A stretch of 64,000 bases of DNA from positions 1-64,000 of the forward strand of contig CAZAFH010000005.1 in assembly GCA_964484265.1 (NCBI GenBank). The letters are read 5' to 3'. The translations under genes and the position numbers were made by a program. Shown here one piece after another: positions 8,982-17,124 of the stretch. Numbering within the stretch: the first letter of the stretch is position 1; each line of letters starts with the position of its first letter. This DNA comes from SIAQ01 sp964484265. GTDB lineage: Bacteria; Planctomycetota; Planctomycetia; Gemmatales; Gemmataceae. Below the pieces are notes generated by a model that was not told the DNA's origin, made no database searches, and saw only the letters and a list, made by a program, of their open reading frames with translations.

Positions 8982-10939
8982 ATTGCACGGCCGGATCGTA
9001 ACGCCGACACGATGGCATCGACATCATACACGCATCCGCCCCAAGTGCCGCCGCCTGCATGCTGTAGCGCGGCCCACAAGCGCGTATCGTCTGGCAGATT
9101 AACGTCGGCGGCGAGATCGTCACGCATCGGCCGCGACGCCAAGACGCGCGTGCCCTCCTCGATGTTCCCGTTGACGACGAGATTGATCGTGCCCTCGAGT
9201 TTGTTGCGATCGATGACGATCTGAATGCGATCGCCTTCTTGCACTTTCCCAATCGGGCCGCCCGCCAGCGCCTCGGGGCCGATGTGTCCGATGCACGCAC
9301 CCGTCGAGACGCCCGAGAACCGCGCGTCGGTCAGCACCGCGATTTGCTTGCCGAAGCTCAAATGCTTTAGTGCCGACGTGATCTGATAAATCTCCTCCAT
9401 GCCCGCACCCATCGGCCCGCGGCAAATCAAAACGATGATATCGCCCGGTTTGACGCGGTCGTCGCCATGGCTCTTGATCGCCTGGATCACCGCCCGCTCG
9501 GTCAGGAACACGCGCGCCGGCCCGACCTTGCGATACACGCCGTCGGCATCGACGACGCTCGGATCGATCGCCGTGCTCTTGATGACTGAACCCTCCGGTG
9601 CAAGGTTGCCGCGCGGGAAGGTGACCGTTGACGTCAGCCCGCGTTCCTTCGCTTTCGCGGGGTTCATGATCACTTCATCCGGATTGACGCGATCGAGTTT
9701 GTACAACGTCTCACGCAATCGCTTGCGCCGCTCGCACGTCGCCCACCAGTCGAGCACCCGGCCAAGCGGAGCGCCAGTCGCCGTCAGTGCGGACTCGTCG
9801 ATCATGCCGAGTTGCCGCAGGTGCAGCATCACTTCCGGCACACCGCCGGCGAGGAACAAGCGCACCGTGGGATGGCCGACCGGGCCGTTCGGCAGCACGT
9901 CCACGATGCGAGGTACTTTCAGATTGACGGCATGCCAATCGTCCACCGTCGGGCGGCGAAGTCCCGCAGTGTAAGCGACGGCTGGCGTATGCAACAGCAG
10001 ATTCGTCGATCCGCCGCAGGCCGCGTGAACCGCCATGGCGTTGCGAATCGCGGCATCGGTGAGGATATGTTTGGTCGAGATGTTTCGCTTGAACAATTCG
10101 ACGAGCGCCCGTGCTGAACGCGTCGCCATGTCGAGCCAGATCGGCTGACCCGACGGCGCCAGCGCGGAGTGAGGCAACGTCATGCCGAGCGCTTCCGCCA
10201 CGACCTGCGACGTCGCCGCCGTGCCGAGGAACTGACACCCGCCGCCGGGACTGCCGCACGCCTTGCAACCAAGCTCGGCGGCCTGTTCGAGCGTCAGTTC
10301 GCCATGCGCGAAACGAGCGCCGATCGATTGAACTTTGCCGGCGTCTTCGCCCTCGGTCGGCGGCAGTGTGACACCGCCAGGCACGAGCACGCAGGGCAGG
10401 TCGCGCATGGCCGCCAAGGCCATCATCATCGCCGGCAGGCCCTTGTCGCACGTCGCCACGCCGAGCACGCCCTTGCGCGTAGGCAGCGAGCGGATCAAGC
10501 GACGCAGCACCATGGCGGCATCGTTGCGGTACGGTAGGCTGTCCATCATACCCGTCGTGCCCTGCGTTCGGCCATCGCACGGATCGGTCACGTAGCCCGC
10601 AAACGGCACGGCCCGCAGCCGGCGAAGTTCATCCGCCGCCGCCTTCATGAGAAGACCGACTTCCCAGTGCCCCGTGTGATAGCCGAGCGCGACAGGCGAA
10701 CCGTCAGGCGCCCGGATGCCGCCCTGGGTGCTGAGGATGAGAAACTCCTGCCCGTTCAGGTCAGCCGGGTTCCAGCCCATGCCGACGTCCTGCGTCATGC
10801 CGAAGATATCGCCCGACGGCGCCTCCCGCAGCATCTCCGCCGTCAACGGCAAACTGCCCGAAGGCCCTGCCGCATTGGTGCGCAACTCGTAGATGGCGGG
10901 ATCATCGCTCTGCACCAACGACGCAAAATCACTCGGCAT
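8972..10939 (-). CDS. yjhG: YjhG/YagF-family D-xylonate dehydratase (IlvD/Edd superfamily)
   Basis: This 655-residue protein matches the length and local sequence of E. coli YjhG/YagF along its whole span: ELPLTAEML-type start (SLPLTAEMLREAPSGDIFGMT), DPCDGRTQGTTGM, TCDKGLPAMMMALAA, CGSPGGGCQFLGTA, DARFSGVSTGACIGHIGPEALAGGP and the C-terminal GGTWGGCVYDV. The cysteines of CDG, TCDK and GGGC are those expected to bind the Fe-S cluster. The enzyme dehydrates D-xylonate to 2-keto-3-deoxy-xylonate. The start at 10939 follows AGGAG. The frame extends to 11164, but the extra 75 residues do not resemble the family. No aldolase is next to it. Confidence 0.92.
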   Translation of the reverse strand: MPSDFASLVQSDDPAIYELRTNAAGPSGSLPLTAEMLREAPSGDIFGMTQDVGMGWNPADLNGQEFLILSTQGGIRAPDGSPVALGYHTGHWEVGLLMKAAADELRRLRAVPFAGYVTDPCDGRTQGTTGMMDSLPYRNDAAMVLRRLIRSLPTRKGVLGVATCDKGLPAMMMALAAMRDLPCVLVPGGVTLPPTEGEDAGKVQSIGARFAHGELTLEQAAELGCKACGSPGGGCQFLGTAATSQVVAEALGMTLPHSALAPSGQPIWLDMATRSARALVELFKRNISTKHILTDAAIRNAMAVHAACGGSTNLLLHTPAVAYTAGLRRPTVDDWHAVNLKVPRIVDVLPNGPVGHPTVRLFLAGGVPEVMLHLRQLGMIDESALTATGAPLGRVLDWWATCERRKRLRETLYKLDRVNPDEVIMNPAKAKERGLTSTVTFPRGNLAPEGSVIKSTAIDPSVVDADGVYRKVGPARVFLTERAVIQAIKSHGDDRVKPGDIIVLICRGPMGAGMEEIYQITSALKHLSFGKQIAVLTDARFSGVSTGACIGHIGPEALAGGPIGKVQEGDRIQIVIDRNKLEGTINLVVNGNIEEGTRVLASRPMRDDLAADVNLPDDTRLWAALQHAGGGTWGGCVYDVDAIVSALRSGRAIHG

Positions 10940-11228
10940 GCTCGACTCCTGTGGGGAAGACTTTTTATTGTTGTATTGTGAAGCAGCGATGCGAGCGAAG
11001 CGAATAGTGATGCGTGTGCTGTCTGGATGCTCGACGCACATTTTCCACCAGCGAGCGTCGGTGTGCAAAAATTGCGGCAGAAAATTTGCAGAGTGAATGA
11101 AATTTCCCTCGCTCCAGTGCGAAGAACCATCAAGTGATTGACATTTCAATAATGGGAGCCGCACTGATTAAATGCGAATTTGGTAGTGATCGGCTCGCAC
11201 GTCGAATTCTCAACTGTGAGGTGAAATC

Positions 11229-11789
11229 ATGAAGGTGAAAGAGTTGCTTGCTCAAATGGAGTCCGAGAACCCAGATGCGGAAGTCTTACCGGCTCGAGAT
11301 GAATTTGGTGAGGTGACACTTACCGTTCGACGGCCCGAAAACTCATTTGGTGAACCCTTGACCAATAATCAAGAAGCAAAAAAAATTCTAGGAGCACATG
11401 TCCACCGAATAGAGAACATACGAGCGGCGATTTGCGCGTTCTTTGGTCTTGCAGTGAATGTCAAAATTCACGCTTCTCCCACAGCTCCGCATTTTGAATG
11501 GATTGAGTTTCGCGTCAAATCTCCCACTGGCAAGACCATGATGACAGCCGAACTAAGCGTTAGTTATGTACTAAAAAAAAGTGACGGGGGATGGGAGCGT
11601 CCCTACGTGGGGAATGGCTCACCTGAGCACCGCCGACGATTTTACGAAGCCGAACCTGAGCTTTCTGGCTATCGCTGCTACGTCCACGAATACGAACAGA
11701 CAAGATCAAAAATAAATGAAGCACTACAGAAATTCACTGAGGCACCCAAATGGAATGAAGTTGTACGCGAACGTGAGCGTGACTATTGA
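11229..11789 (+). CDS. Hypothetical protein
   Basis: I do not recognise this 186-residue soluble protein. It starts MKVKELLAQMESENPDAEV, a pattern seen at the N-termini of small immunity- or antitoxin-like proteins, but no diagnostic motif follows. GAGGTGA lies at the right distance before the ATG, so I take the frame as real. Base composition is visibly lower in GC than in the neighbours, with many AAA and AAT codons, which suggests recent acquisition. Confidence 0.5.
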   Translation: MKVKELLAQMESENPDAEVLPARDEFGEVTLTVRRPENSFGEPLTNNQEAKKILGAHVHRIENIRAAICAFFGLAVNVKIHASPTAPHFEWIEFRVKSPTGKTMMTAELSVSYVLKKSDGGWERPYVGNGSPEHRRRFYEAEPELSGYRCYVHEYEQTRSKINEALQKFTEAPKWNEVVRERERDY

Positions 11790-11872
11790 ATTGGATCAAG
11801 CGTATTCCGATGCCGTTTTCTTTCTTTAGCAGCAATAGGAAGAAAAAGCAAGAAAGCGGCGTCAGGCCGATT

Positions 11873-12211
11873 TCACATCACGAAAATGCAAAGCTCTTCA
11901 TATGTCAACGGGGCGTCCAGGGTGGCGCCGATCAGGAAGATACCGCCTCGCTGTTCCGTGACGTGAACGACGCGCACGAGCAGCATCTTGGTGTATTGCT
12001 TGGCGGCGTTTGCCAGCTTAACCACGAGAAGATCGCCGATTGCCGGCTTCTTACTGGCGATGAGGCCGACGCCGGTCGTCGAAATGTTTTTGATCTTGAC
12101 CGGTCCGAATTCGTCCACGACGGGCGACACAAAAACGCAATTTGCGTTTGCGTTGACGGGGAACCGCTCCGCCTCGCGGTTCTCTTTCTCGAAGGCCATG
12201 TCGATGCTCAC
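11873..12211 (-). CDS. PilZ-domain protein
   Basis: This is a 112-residue single-domain protein. The c-di-GMP-binding motifs are both present: an RxxxR in NREAERFPV (about residues 12-16) and NISTTG (about 42-47), followed by the PilZ barrel strands (GDLLVVKL, LLVRVVHV). It probably senses cyclic di-GMP and acts through a partner. The second ATG (residue 5) is an alternative start. The HD-GYP protein at 21.7 kb is a possible enzyme of the same second messenger, but the two are not adjacent. Confidence 0.8.
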   Translation of the reverse strand: MSIDMAFEKENREAERFPVNANANCVFVSPVVDEFGPVKIKNISTTGVGLIASKKPAIGDLLVVKLANAAKQYTKMLLVRVVHVTEQRGGIFLIGATLDAPLTYEELCIFVM

Positions 12212-12530
12212 TTGAGACGGGGATTCCCTTTGTCATTGTCGGGCGCGAGGGATTCTCGGTCAAGCCAGCCGCATTCCCAAAATTCGCATGCGCGGCGAAA
12301 GCGTACAAAAATTCAGTCGAGTTGCCCGGCCGTCATCATCGCCAAGAAGCTCGCGTCGATCGATCTGACGACCGAAGAAAATCCAGTTGCTCAGCTATTC
12401 GGATAACCTTCTCGGCACAGGTCTGACCGGCCCGAGAACCAAAAAACGCGTCGCAAAAATAAAACGAACCTTGGCGACATCGGGTACTGTCTTGTATCAT
12501 GATGAAGTAATCGAAAAGCACCACCAACGA
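12212..12530 (+). other. Intergenic region upstream of tRNA-Leu
   Basis: There are 319 bp with no gene that I can support. The region must contain the tRNA-Leu promoter and the PilZ gene promoter. I see no repeats here. Confidence 0.4.
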
Positions 12531-12616
12531 GCCGGAGTGGCGGAATTGGCAGACGCGCCAGGTTGAGGGCCTGGTTCCTGGCAACGGGAGTGCAGGTTCA
12601 AGTCCTGTCTCCGGCA
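12531..12616 (+). tRNA. tRNA-Leu(GAG)
   Basis: The 86-nt sequence folds as a class II tRNA. The acceptor strand GCCGGAG (12531-12537) pairs with CTCCGGC (12609-12615). The anticodon stem CCAGG/CCTGG flanks the 7-nt loop TTGAGGG with anticodon GAG at 12565-12567. A long variable arm and GGTTCAAGTCC as the T arm follow. The discriminator base is A and CCA is not encoded. It reads CUC and CUU codons. The 3' 58 nt are repeated at the far end of the island. Confidence 0.95.
12559..12616 (+). repeat. Left att-like direct repeat (3' part of tRNA-Leu)
   Basis: These 58 nt, from the anticodon stem to the tRNA 3' end, match 41372-41429 at 57 of 58 positions. The only difference is CTGGCAAC here and CTGGAAAC there. 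Identity stops exactly at both ends. This is the pattern left by a tyrosine-recombinase element that integrates in a tRNA gene and restores its 3' end. Confidence 0.85.
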
Positions 12617-12627
12617 TTAAGTGGCTC

Positions 12628-12662
12628 AAGGACTTACGTCGAACAGGCGTAAGTCCTTTTGC
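12628..12662 (+). terminator. Rho-independent terminator of tRNA-Leu, supplied by the island
   Basis: An 11-bp perfect stem, AAGGACTTACG with CGTAAGTCCTT, has a 9-nt loop and is followed by TTTT. It lies 12 nt after the tRNA 3' end. It is inside the island, so it must have come with the element if the att repeats are real. Confidence 0.8.
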
Positions 12663-12687
12663 ATTTTAGGCCCCCTTTTCGACCCCA

Positions 12688-12714
12688 TTTGGGGACAAAT
12701 TGGGGACAGCGTTG
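12688..12714 (+). repeat. 27-nt GGGGACA direct repeat, left copy
   Basis: This contains two tandem TTGGGGACA units and matches 41224-41250 in the same orientation, with one mismatch near the 3' end. It lies about 70 bp inside the left att repeat. The position inside both island ends fits integrase arm-binding sites, or a shared relic of an integrase 3' end. Confidence 0.65.
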
Positions 12715-12782
12715 AAGATGCGTTGCCTTTGCATCGCTTAAACTGGCGACCTGCCGGATTTACGATGCCTCCGGAGGCAACG

Positions 12783-13015
12783 ATGGCTTCGCTTGAGTTA
12801 CGGTCAGATCGGTTTCGAATTGTCTTTCGCATCGGCGGCAAGAAGCTCTACGCTTCACTCAAGACGACCGACCGCAAAGAGGCGGAAGGTTGCATGGCTC
12901 GGCTAGAGGAGAATCTTCGCCTCGTCGAACGGGGCAGGCTCATCCCGCCGCCCGACGCCGACATTCCGACATTCCTTCTCTCCGATGGCAAGGTCGCCGA
13001 ACGGTTTCACCTGCC
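12783..13015 (+). pseudogene. Truncated phage-type integrase, N-terminal part
   Basis: From the ATG at 12783 the frame encodes an integrase DNA-binding N-terminus of the planctomycete type: SLELRSDRFRIVFRIGG, then SLKTTDRKEAEGCMARLEENL and a segment ending FLLSDGKVAERFHLPE. After about 75 residues the similarity stops, near position 13015, and the frame runs on as unrelated sequence to 13109. The core-binding and catalytic domains are missing. Its place just inside the tRNA att site suggests it is the relic of the island's own integrase. Confidence 0.65.
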
Positions 13016-13032
13016 AGAGCAAGAACAGGCGC

Positions 13033-13302
13033 TCAGGCGGCAACATCGTGGGGCCGGACCGACGCCAACGCTTCGAGGTGATCGGGCGGACTGCCGACGA
13101 ACTGGATGAACTGGCCAACGTCGCGAACGTAGTTCCGGCGCGTATCGAGCGATGGGGATTTCATCAGCCAACTTCGGTGCGCATCGGCAAAGAGTTCCCG
13201 CAGGCCGCGCTCATGAATCGACAGCGGCGGCAAAACTGGCACAAGTTCCGTGGTTGAATCAGGCGGGTCACTCTCGATTTCGTCATGGTTTTCGTGGTTC
13301 AT
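13033..13302 (-). pseudogene. Truncated second integrase, core-binding domain fragment
   Basis: The 89-codon reverse frame contains LDTRRNYVRDVGQFIQFVG and LEALASVRPHDVAA, which is the SAM-like core-binding domain of XerC/D-type tyrosine recombinases. It stops at 13033, where a continuation such as WRDHL would be expected. The catalytic domain is absent. It meets the forward integrase fragment tail to tail, so both were cut at one junction near 13015-13033. Confidence 0.55.
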
Positions 13303-13500
13303 CTTTCACTTCAGCTAGAGTGCGTTATGCGAAGCATAAGACAGATTTCGTAGGAGCGCCAGGGGCTTCTCAAAACCGTGCCCGAATGCCGGTTTTCACC
13401 TCATTTCAGCATCCAATTTCTGGGAATTGATTCTGGCCTCAACCGCACGCCTTCAAGAGGATGGGTTTCTCGCCCCTCATCCCTTTTTGGAGGATCGTCA
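13303..13500 (+). other. Left flank of the IS91-type element
   Basis: No gene is seen. The left end of the IS91-type element should lie here, but IS91 ends carry no inverted repeats and I cannot place it. TTTTTGGAGGATCG at the right end is the ribosome site of the recombinase gene. Confidence 0.35.
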
Positions 13501-14376
13501 ATGACTCCGCTGCGTCAACGAATGCTGGATGACATGGAACTGAGGCGATTTTCGCCGCACACCAAACGCGCGTATATGAATGCCGTCGTCCGGCTGTCGA
13601 AGTTCTTCAACCGCTCGCCGGACAAGCTCACCAAGGAAGAGGTCCGCACGTTCTTGCTGGATCTGGTCAAACGCAAGAAGGTGTCGCCGAGTCTGTTCAA
13701 CCAATGCCGTTGCGCGTTTCTGTTCTTCTATCGCGTGACGGTGGGCCGGGACTTCACGCTCGATCGCATCTTGTGCCAGCCGTATGCCAAGAAGTTGCCC
13801 ATCGTGCTCAGCCAAGACGAGGTGATCCAGTTCTTCAACGCGACGCGCAATCTGAAGCAACGCGCCATGTTCATGCTGATGTATGCGGCGGGCTTGCGCG
13901 TGTCGGAAGTCGTCAACCTGCAAGCCAGCGCCATCGACAGCAAGAAGATGCTGCTGCACGTCGTTCAGGGCAAAGGCCGGAAGGATCGGATGGTGATGCT
14001 GTCCGAGAAGTTGTTGCCGGTGCTGCGCGAATACTGGAACACGTATCGCCCGACGCAATGGTTCTTCCGTTCCGGCAAAGAGCGTGATCGGCAACTGACG
14101 ACGAACGACATTCTGCGCGTGTGCTACACGATTCGGCGGCGGGCCAAGCTGACGAAGCGCATCACGCCACACACTTTTCGTCACACGTTCGCAACGCATC
14201 TCCTCGACGCGGGCACGGACCTCCGCACCATTCAGACGCTGCTCGGCCATCGCAGCTTGCGGACCACGGCCATCTACACGTTAATCTCGCCGGCGCGCGT
14301 GAGCGCCACGAAAAGCCCGCTGGACCTGCTCGACCTGGAAGGCAAAGCCCCCAGCGAAGGGAAGGTCAAGCCATGA
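13501..14376 (+). CDS. Tyrosine recombinase/integrase of an IS91-type element
   Basis: This 291-residue protein has an N-terminal SAM-like domain (SPHTKRAYMNAVVRLSKFF) and a complete catalytic domain: Arg in GLRVSE, a Lys in KGRKD, HTFRHTFATHLL with the His and second Arg, LGHRSLRTT, and the nucleophile Tyr in TAIYT. GGAGG lies 8 bp before the ATG at 13501. The stop overlaps the transposase start by 4 bp (ATGA), so the two are probably translationally coupled. Such recombinases commonly accompany IS91-like transposases. Their exact role in transposition is not settled. Confidence 0.9.
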   Translation: MTPLRQRMLDDMELRRFSPHTKRAYMNAVVRLSKFFNRSPDKLTKEEVRTFLLDLVKRKKVSPSLFNQCRCAFLFFYRVTVGRDFTLDRILCQPYAKKLPIVLSQDEVIQFFNATRNLKQRAMFMLMYAAGLRVSEVVNLQASAIDSKKMLLHVVQGKGRKDRMVMLSEKLLPVLREYWNTYRPTQWFFRSGKERDRQLTTNDILRVCYTIRRRAKLTKRITPHTFRHTFATHLLDAGTDLRTIQTLLGHRSLRTTAIYTLISPARVSATKSPLDLLDLEGKAPSEGKVKP

Positions 14377-15584
14377 ATCGTCCCACGTTGGAAGTGGGCG
14401 ATATCTTCCGCAAGTACACCCCAGCGTTTCTCGACCGCTACAACCACGTCCTCTCTGGCGACCAACGCCGCGTGCTCAAGGATTTGTCGCAATGCCGGAC
14501 GGCGGCGCTGGGAGGGCATGTCGAAGCGTGCGACGAGTGTGGCGAACAACGGATTGCCTACAACTCATGCCGCAATCGGCATTGCCCTAAATGCCAAGGC
14601 GCGGCCCGCACGCGCTGGATGGCGGACCGCGCCAAGGAACTGCTGCCGGTCGAGTATTTTCACGTGGTGTTCACCTTGCCGGACGATCTCGCCTTGATCG
14701 GATTGCAAAATCCGCGCGTCGTTTACAACCTGCTGTTCCGGGCGGCGGCCGACACGATGTTGCAATTGGCGGTCGACCCAAAGCACCTGGGCGCGGACAT
14801 CGGCTTTCTGGCCGTGCTGCATACCTGGGGACAAAACTTGCATTTGCATCCGCATCTGCACTGCGTCGTTCCTGGCGGCGGCATGGCGCCCGATGGTTCG
14901 CGCTGGGTGTCGTGCCGTCCTGGCTTCTTCTTGCCGGTGCGCGTGCTGAGCCGCCTGTTTCGCGGCAAGTTCCTGGCCTTCCTCCGGGATGCGTATCAAC
15001 GCCAACAACTCGGCTTTCATGGCCAGCTTGAAGCGTTGACCGATGGTCAGGCGTTTCAACGCTTGATTGACAAACTTCGCGGCAAGGAGTGGGTGGTTTT
15101 CGCGAAGCCGCCATTCGGCGGACCGGAGCAGGTTCTGAAGTATCTGGCCCGCTACACTCACCGCGTGGCCATCAGCAATCATCGCCTGATCAAGGTGGAA
15201 GATGACAAGGTGTTCTTTCACTACAAGGACTACGCCAACGACCGTGCCCAGAAAGTCATGGCCCTGGACGCCGTGGAGTTCATCCGCCGTTTCCTCTTGC
15301 ACGTGGTTCCCACGGGCTTCGTGCGCATCCGGCACTTCGGCTTCCTGGCCCATCGCTTCCGCGGGGAAAGGCTAAAGCGATGTCGGGAGCTTCTCGCGAG
15401 TGCCGGCAGCGCCCCGCCGGCACCTGGAGCCGACGCTGTGAAGTCGGTCGACGAACTGGCCGGTGATCGGCACCGTTGCCCTCATTGTGGCGCCGGCCAC
15501 ATGATCATCATCGAGCGATTCGAGTCGTATCGAGCCACACCCGGTGGAGCGCCGAAGAAGGCGTTGGCGGTGGATACGTCGTAA
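14373..15584 (+). CDS. IS91-family transposase (HUH endonuclease)
   Basis: This protein of about 403 residues begins with a Cys-rich zinc finger (CDECGEQRIAYNSCRNRHCPKCQ). It has the HUH-type motif in LHPHLHCVVPGGG and a candidate catalytic tyrosine in YLARYTHRVAISNHR. These are the features of the rolling-circle Y1 transposases of IS91 elements, which nick at the 3' oriIS end. The C-terminus has another CxxC (CPHCGAGH). The gene is complete. The ATG at 14373 overlaps the recombinase stop. Confidence 0.93.
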   Translation: MNRPTLEVGDIFRKYTPAFLDRYNHVLSGDQRRVLKDLSQCRTAALGGHVEACDECGEQRIAYNSCRNRHCPKCQGAARTRWMADRAKELLPVEYFHVVFTLPDDLALIGLQNPRVVYNLLFRAAADTMLQLAVDPKHLGADIGFLAVLHTWGQNLHLHPHLHCVVPGGGMAPDGSRWVSCRPGFFLPVRVLSRLFRGKFLAFLRDAYQRQQLGFHGQLEALTDGQAFQRLIDKLRGKEWVVFAKPPFGGPEQVLKYLARYTHRVAISNHRLIKVEDDKVFFHYKDYANDRAQKVMALDAVEFIRRFLLHVVPTGFVRIRHFGFLAHRFRGERLKRCRELLASAGSAPPAPGADAVKSVDELAGDRHRCPHCGAGHMIIIERFESYRATPGGAPKKALAVDTS

Positions 15585-15907
15585 CCGCGGGACGCCGACC
15601 GTTTCCTGTCGCCGAAGAGCGTTCATGAATCTCCCCGAGAGGAAGGAGCCGTTCGTCGTCCGCCTGTTGCGAGATTTTTCGGCCGCGCCGACGGCGAGCG
15701 TGTCGTCTTTCGCCACAGCGACCGAGTCGCCGGACTTCAGTTCGCCCTGAAAATCACGTCTTCGCGAATGATGCCGTCCATTCAATCCCCATAGCACGGG
15801 GTCCGCGGTTCAGTTCAATGAATTTTATCGGAAGTGCCTCGACCTCTAGGCGCACTGGTTTCTGTCAGCGCGGCACTTCCGATAAAATCCTCTGCATTAT
15901 CATGCAG
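15585..15907 (+). other. Region between IS91-type transposase and the glycosyltransferase remnant
   Basis: There are 323 bp with no supported gene. It should include the right end of the IS91-type element, possibly at the CCGCGGTTC near 15805-15812. It also holds the 17-bp inverted repeat described separately. A reverse frame here has no recognisable domain. Confidence 0.4.
15822..15888 (+). repeat. Perfect 17-bp inverted repeat with a 33-bp spacer
   Basis: ATTTTATCGGAAGTGCC at 15822-15838 is exactly complementary to GGCACTTCCGATAAAAT at 15872-15888. It may be a stem-loop, or the facing ends of two transposon terminal repeats. No transposase that would fit lies next to it. Confidence 0.75.
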
Positions 15908-16330
15908 CTACCGGAGAGCCCGACCGAACAAGTCGCAAATGAAATCCCGCCGACTGAGCGAGGCTATTCGACCGAATTCTCGCACGAGAATCAGCGGGAT
16001 TCGACCGGCAGCCAGAGCGCCGCGATCATACCCGTGTGGCGGTCCGCTCTCGTGGTGCCGGCGGCGACCCGTCTGGTCCTCGGAATGATCGTTCACCGCG
16101 ATGATCCGAAGCTCCACATTTTCCTGAGCCGCCAGGGAGCGAAGGCACGCCCCGATGTCCGCCTCTTCGTTGCGGGCGGGCACAATCACGGTGATGGCGT
16201 ACCGTCGCGCAGCCGGCAGTCGCTGATGCGGAGGCCAGCGAAGCCAACGCTGATTACGCAGAAGAAGCGCCACGCCAACGACGTGAACGACAAACAGGAC
16301 GGCAACAGATATCAAGAGGAAGTTTGCCAT
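15908..16330 (-). pseudogene. Truncated family 2 glycosyltransferase
   Basis: The frame starts with a membrane segment (LLISVAVLFVVHVVGVALLL), then the GT2 nucleotide-binding start VIVPARNEEADIGACLRSL and IIAVNDHSEDQTG. After about residue 90 the similarity ends and an unrelated tail runs to the stop. The DxD and catalytic regions are missing. An intact enzyme would be about 370-400 residues. The break is next to the inverted repeat and IS region, which likely caused it. It lies 21 bp after the methyltransferase gene on the same strand. Confidence 0.65.
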
Positions 16331-16351
16331 GATGTCCGGGCTGAACCTTGA

Positions 16352-17113
16352 TTACGCGTCGCGGATTCCAAGCGATTCACACCACGCTTGAGCGAAGATG
16401 GCATTCGGATGGCGACTCCACTCCCGCAATGCTTCTGCCTCCACGTGGGCGTCGGAGGATTCCAAGCGCAACGCAAGATACTCGCCAATGACCGATGGCG
16501 ACTGGTAACACTCGTAAGTCGCCGAAAAACGCACGGACGTGAAGCCTGCGGAACGCAGAAGCCCTGGCAACTTGCGGCCTACATAGACATCGCCGCCGTT
16601 GGCGGTTTGAATCTCGATGTATCGTTTGATGGCACTCGGAAGGCCGGCGGTATGTGGCGCGACAATAAACCCTCCCCAATCGGGACTGCGAAGGGCGACC
16701 AAGCCGCCGGGAGCGAGGACGCGGTGGATTTCCGCCAACGCTGTTGCCGGCGACGACAAATGCTCGAAGGCGGCATGAGCAAAGACGACATCGAAGGAAG
16801 AACTCGGAAATTGCAGCTCATAAATGGAGCCGACTTCGAAGGTGATGTTGGCAAGCTTCTGGCTTGCAGCCCGACTGCGGGCACGCTCAATCTGCGACGC
16901 TTCGCGATCGATGCCGGTGACATGACCGGATGTGACGAGGCGGGCGATGTCGCAAGTCATGGAGCCTGGGCCGCAGCCGCAGTCAAGCAACCGTGATGAA
17001 TCGCGCAGGTGGGGAAGCAGAAAGGCGGCGTGAGTCGAGGCCGAACGCAGGGCCATGAAATCACTGGCGTTCTGTGCATAACCGGGGGTGTAGTTTTCGG
17101 TGGTTTGCATCAT
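16352..17113 (-). CDS. Class I SAM-dependent methyltransferase
   Basis: This is a 253-residue protein with the Rossmann-type SAM motif LLDCGCGPGSMTCDIA (about residues 42-57), an acidic residue after strand 2 (VTGIDREASQI), then FDVVFAHAAFEHLSSP and HRVLAPGGLVALRSPD. This is the Methyltransf_11/25 pattern used by small-molecule or lipid methyltransferases. The substrate is unknown. It lies 11 bp from the sigma-factor remnant and 21 bp from the glycosyltransferase, so the three were once an operon. Confidence 0.85.
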   Translation of the reverse strand: MMQTTENYTPGYAQNASDFMALRSASTHAAFLLPHLRDSSRLLDCGCGPGSMTCDIARLVTSGHVTGIDREASQIERARSRAASQKLANITFEVGSIYELQFPSSSFDVVFAHAAFEHLSSPATALAEIHRVLAPGGLVALRSPDWGGFIVAPHTAGLPSAIKRYIEIQTANGGDVYVGRKLPGLLRSAGFTSVRFSATYECYQSPSVIGEYLALRLESSDAHVEAEALREWSRHPNAIFAQAWCESLGIRDA

Positions 17114-17124
17114 TATGTGCTCGA

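Larger units (their letters stand above)
13501..15584 (+). mobile_element. IS91-family element with accessory tyrosine recombinase
   Basis: Two overlapping genes, a tyrosine recombinase and an IS91-type HUH transposase, form the unit. Both are intact, which contrasts with the decayed genes on each side, so this is probably a later insertion. The coordinates cover only the coding part. The ends are not determined. A candidate right end is near 15800, where GTTC follows a GC-rich hairpin. Confidence 0.8.
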
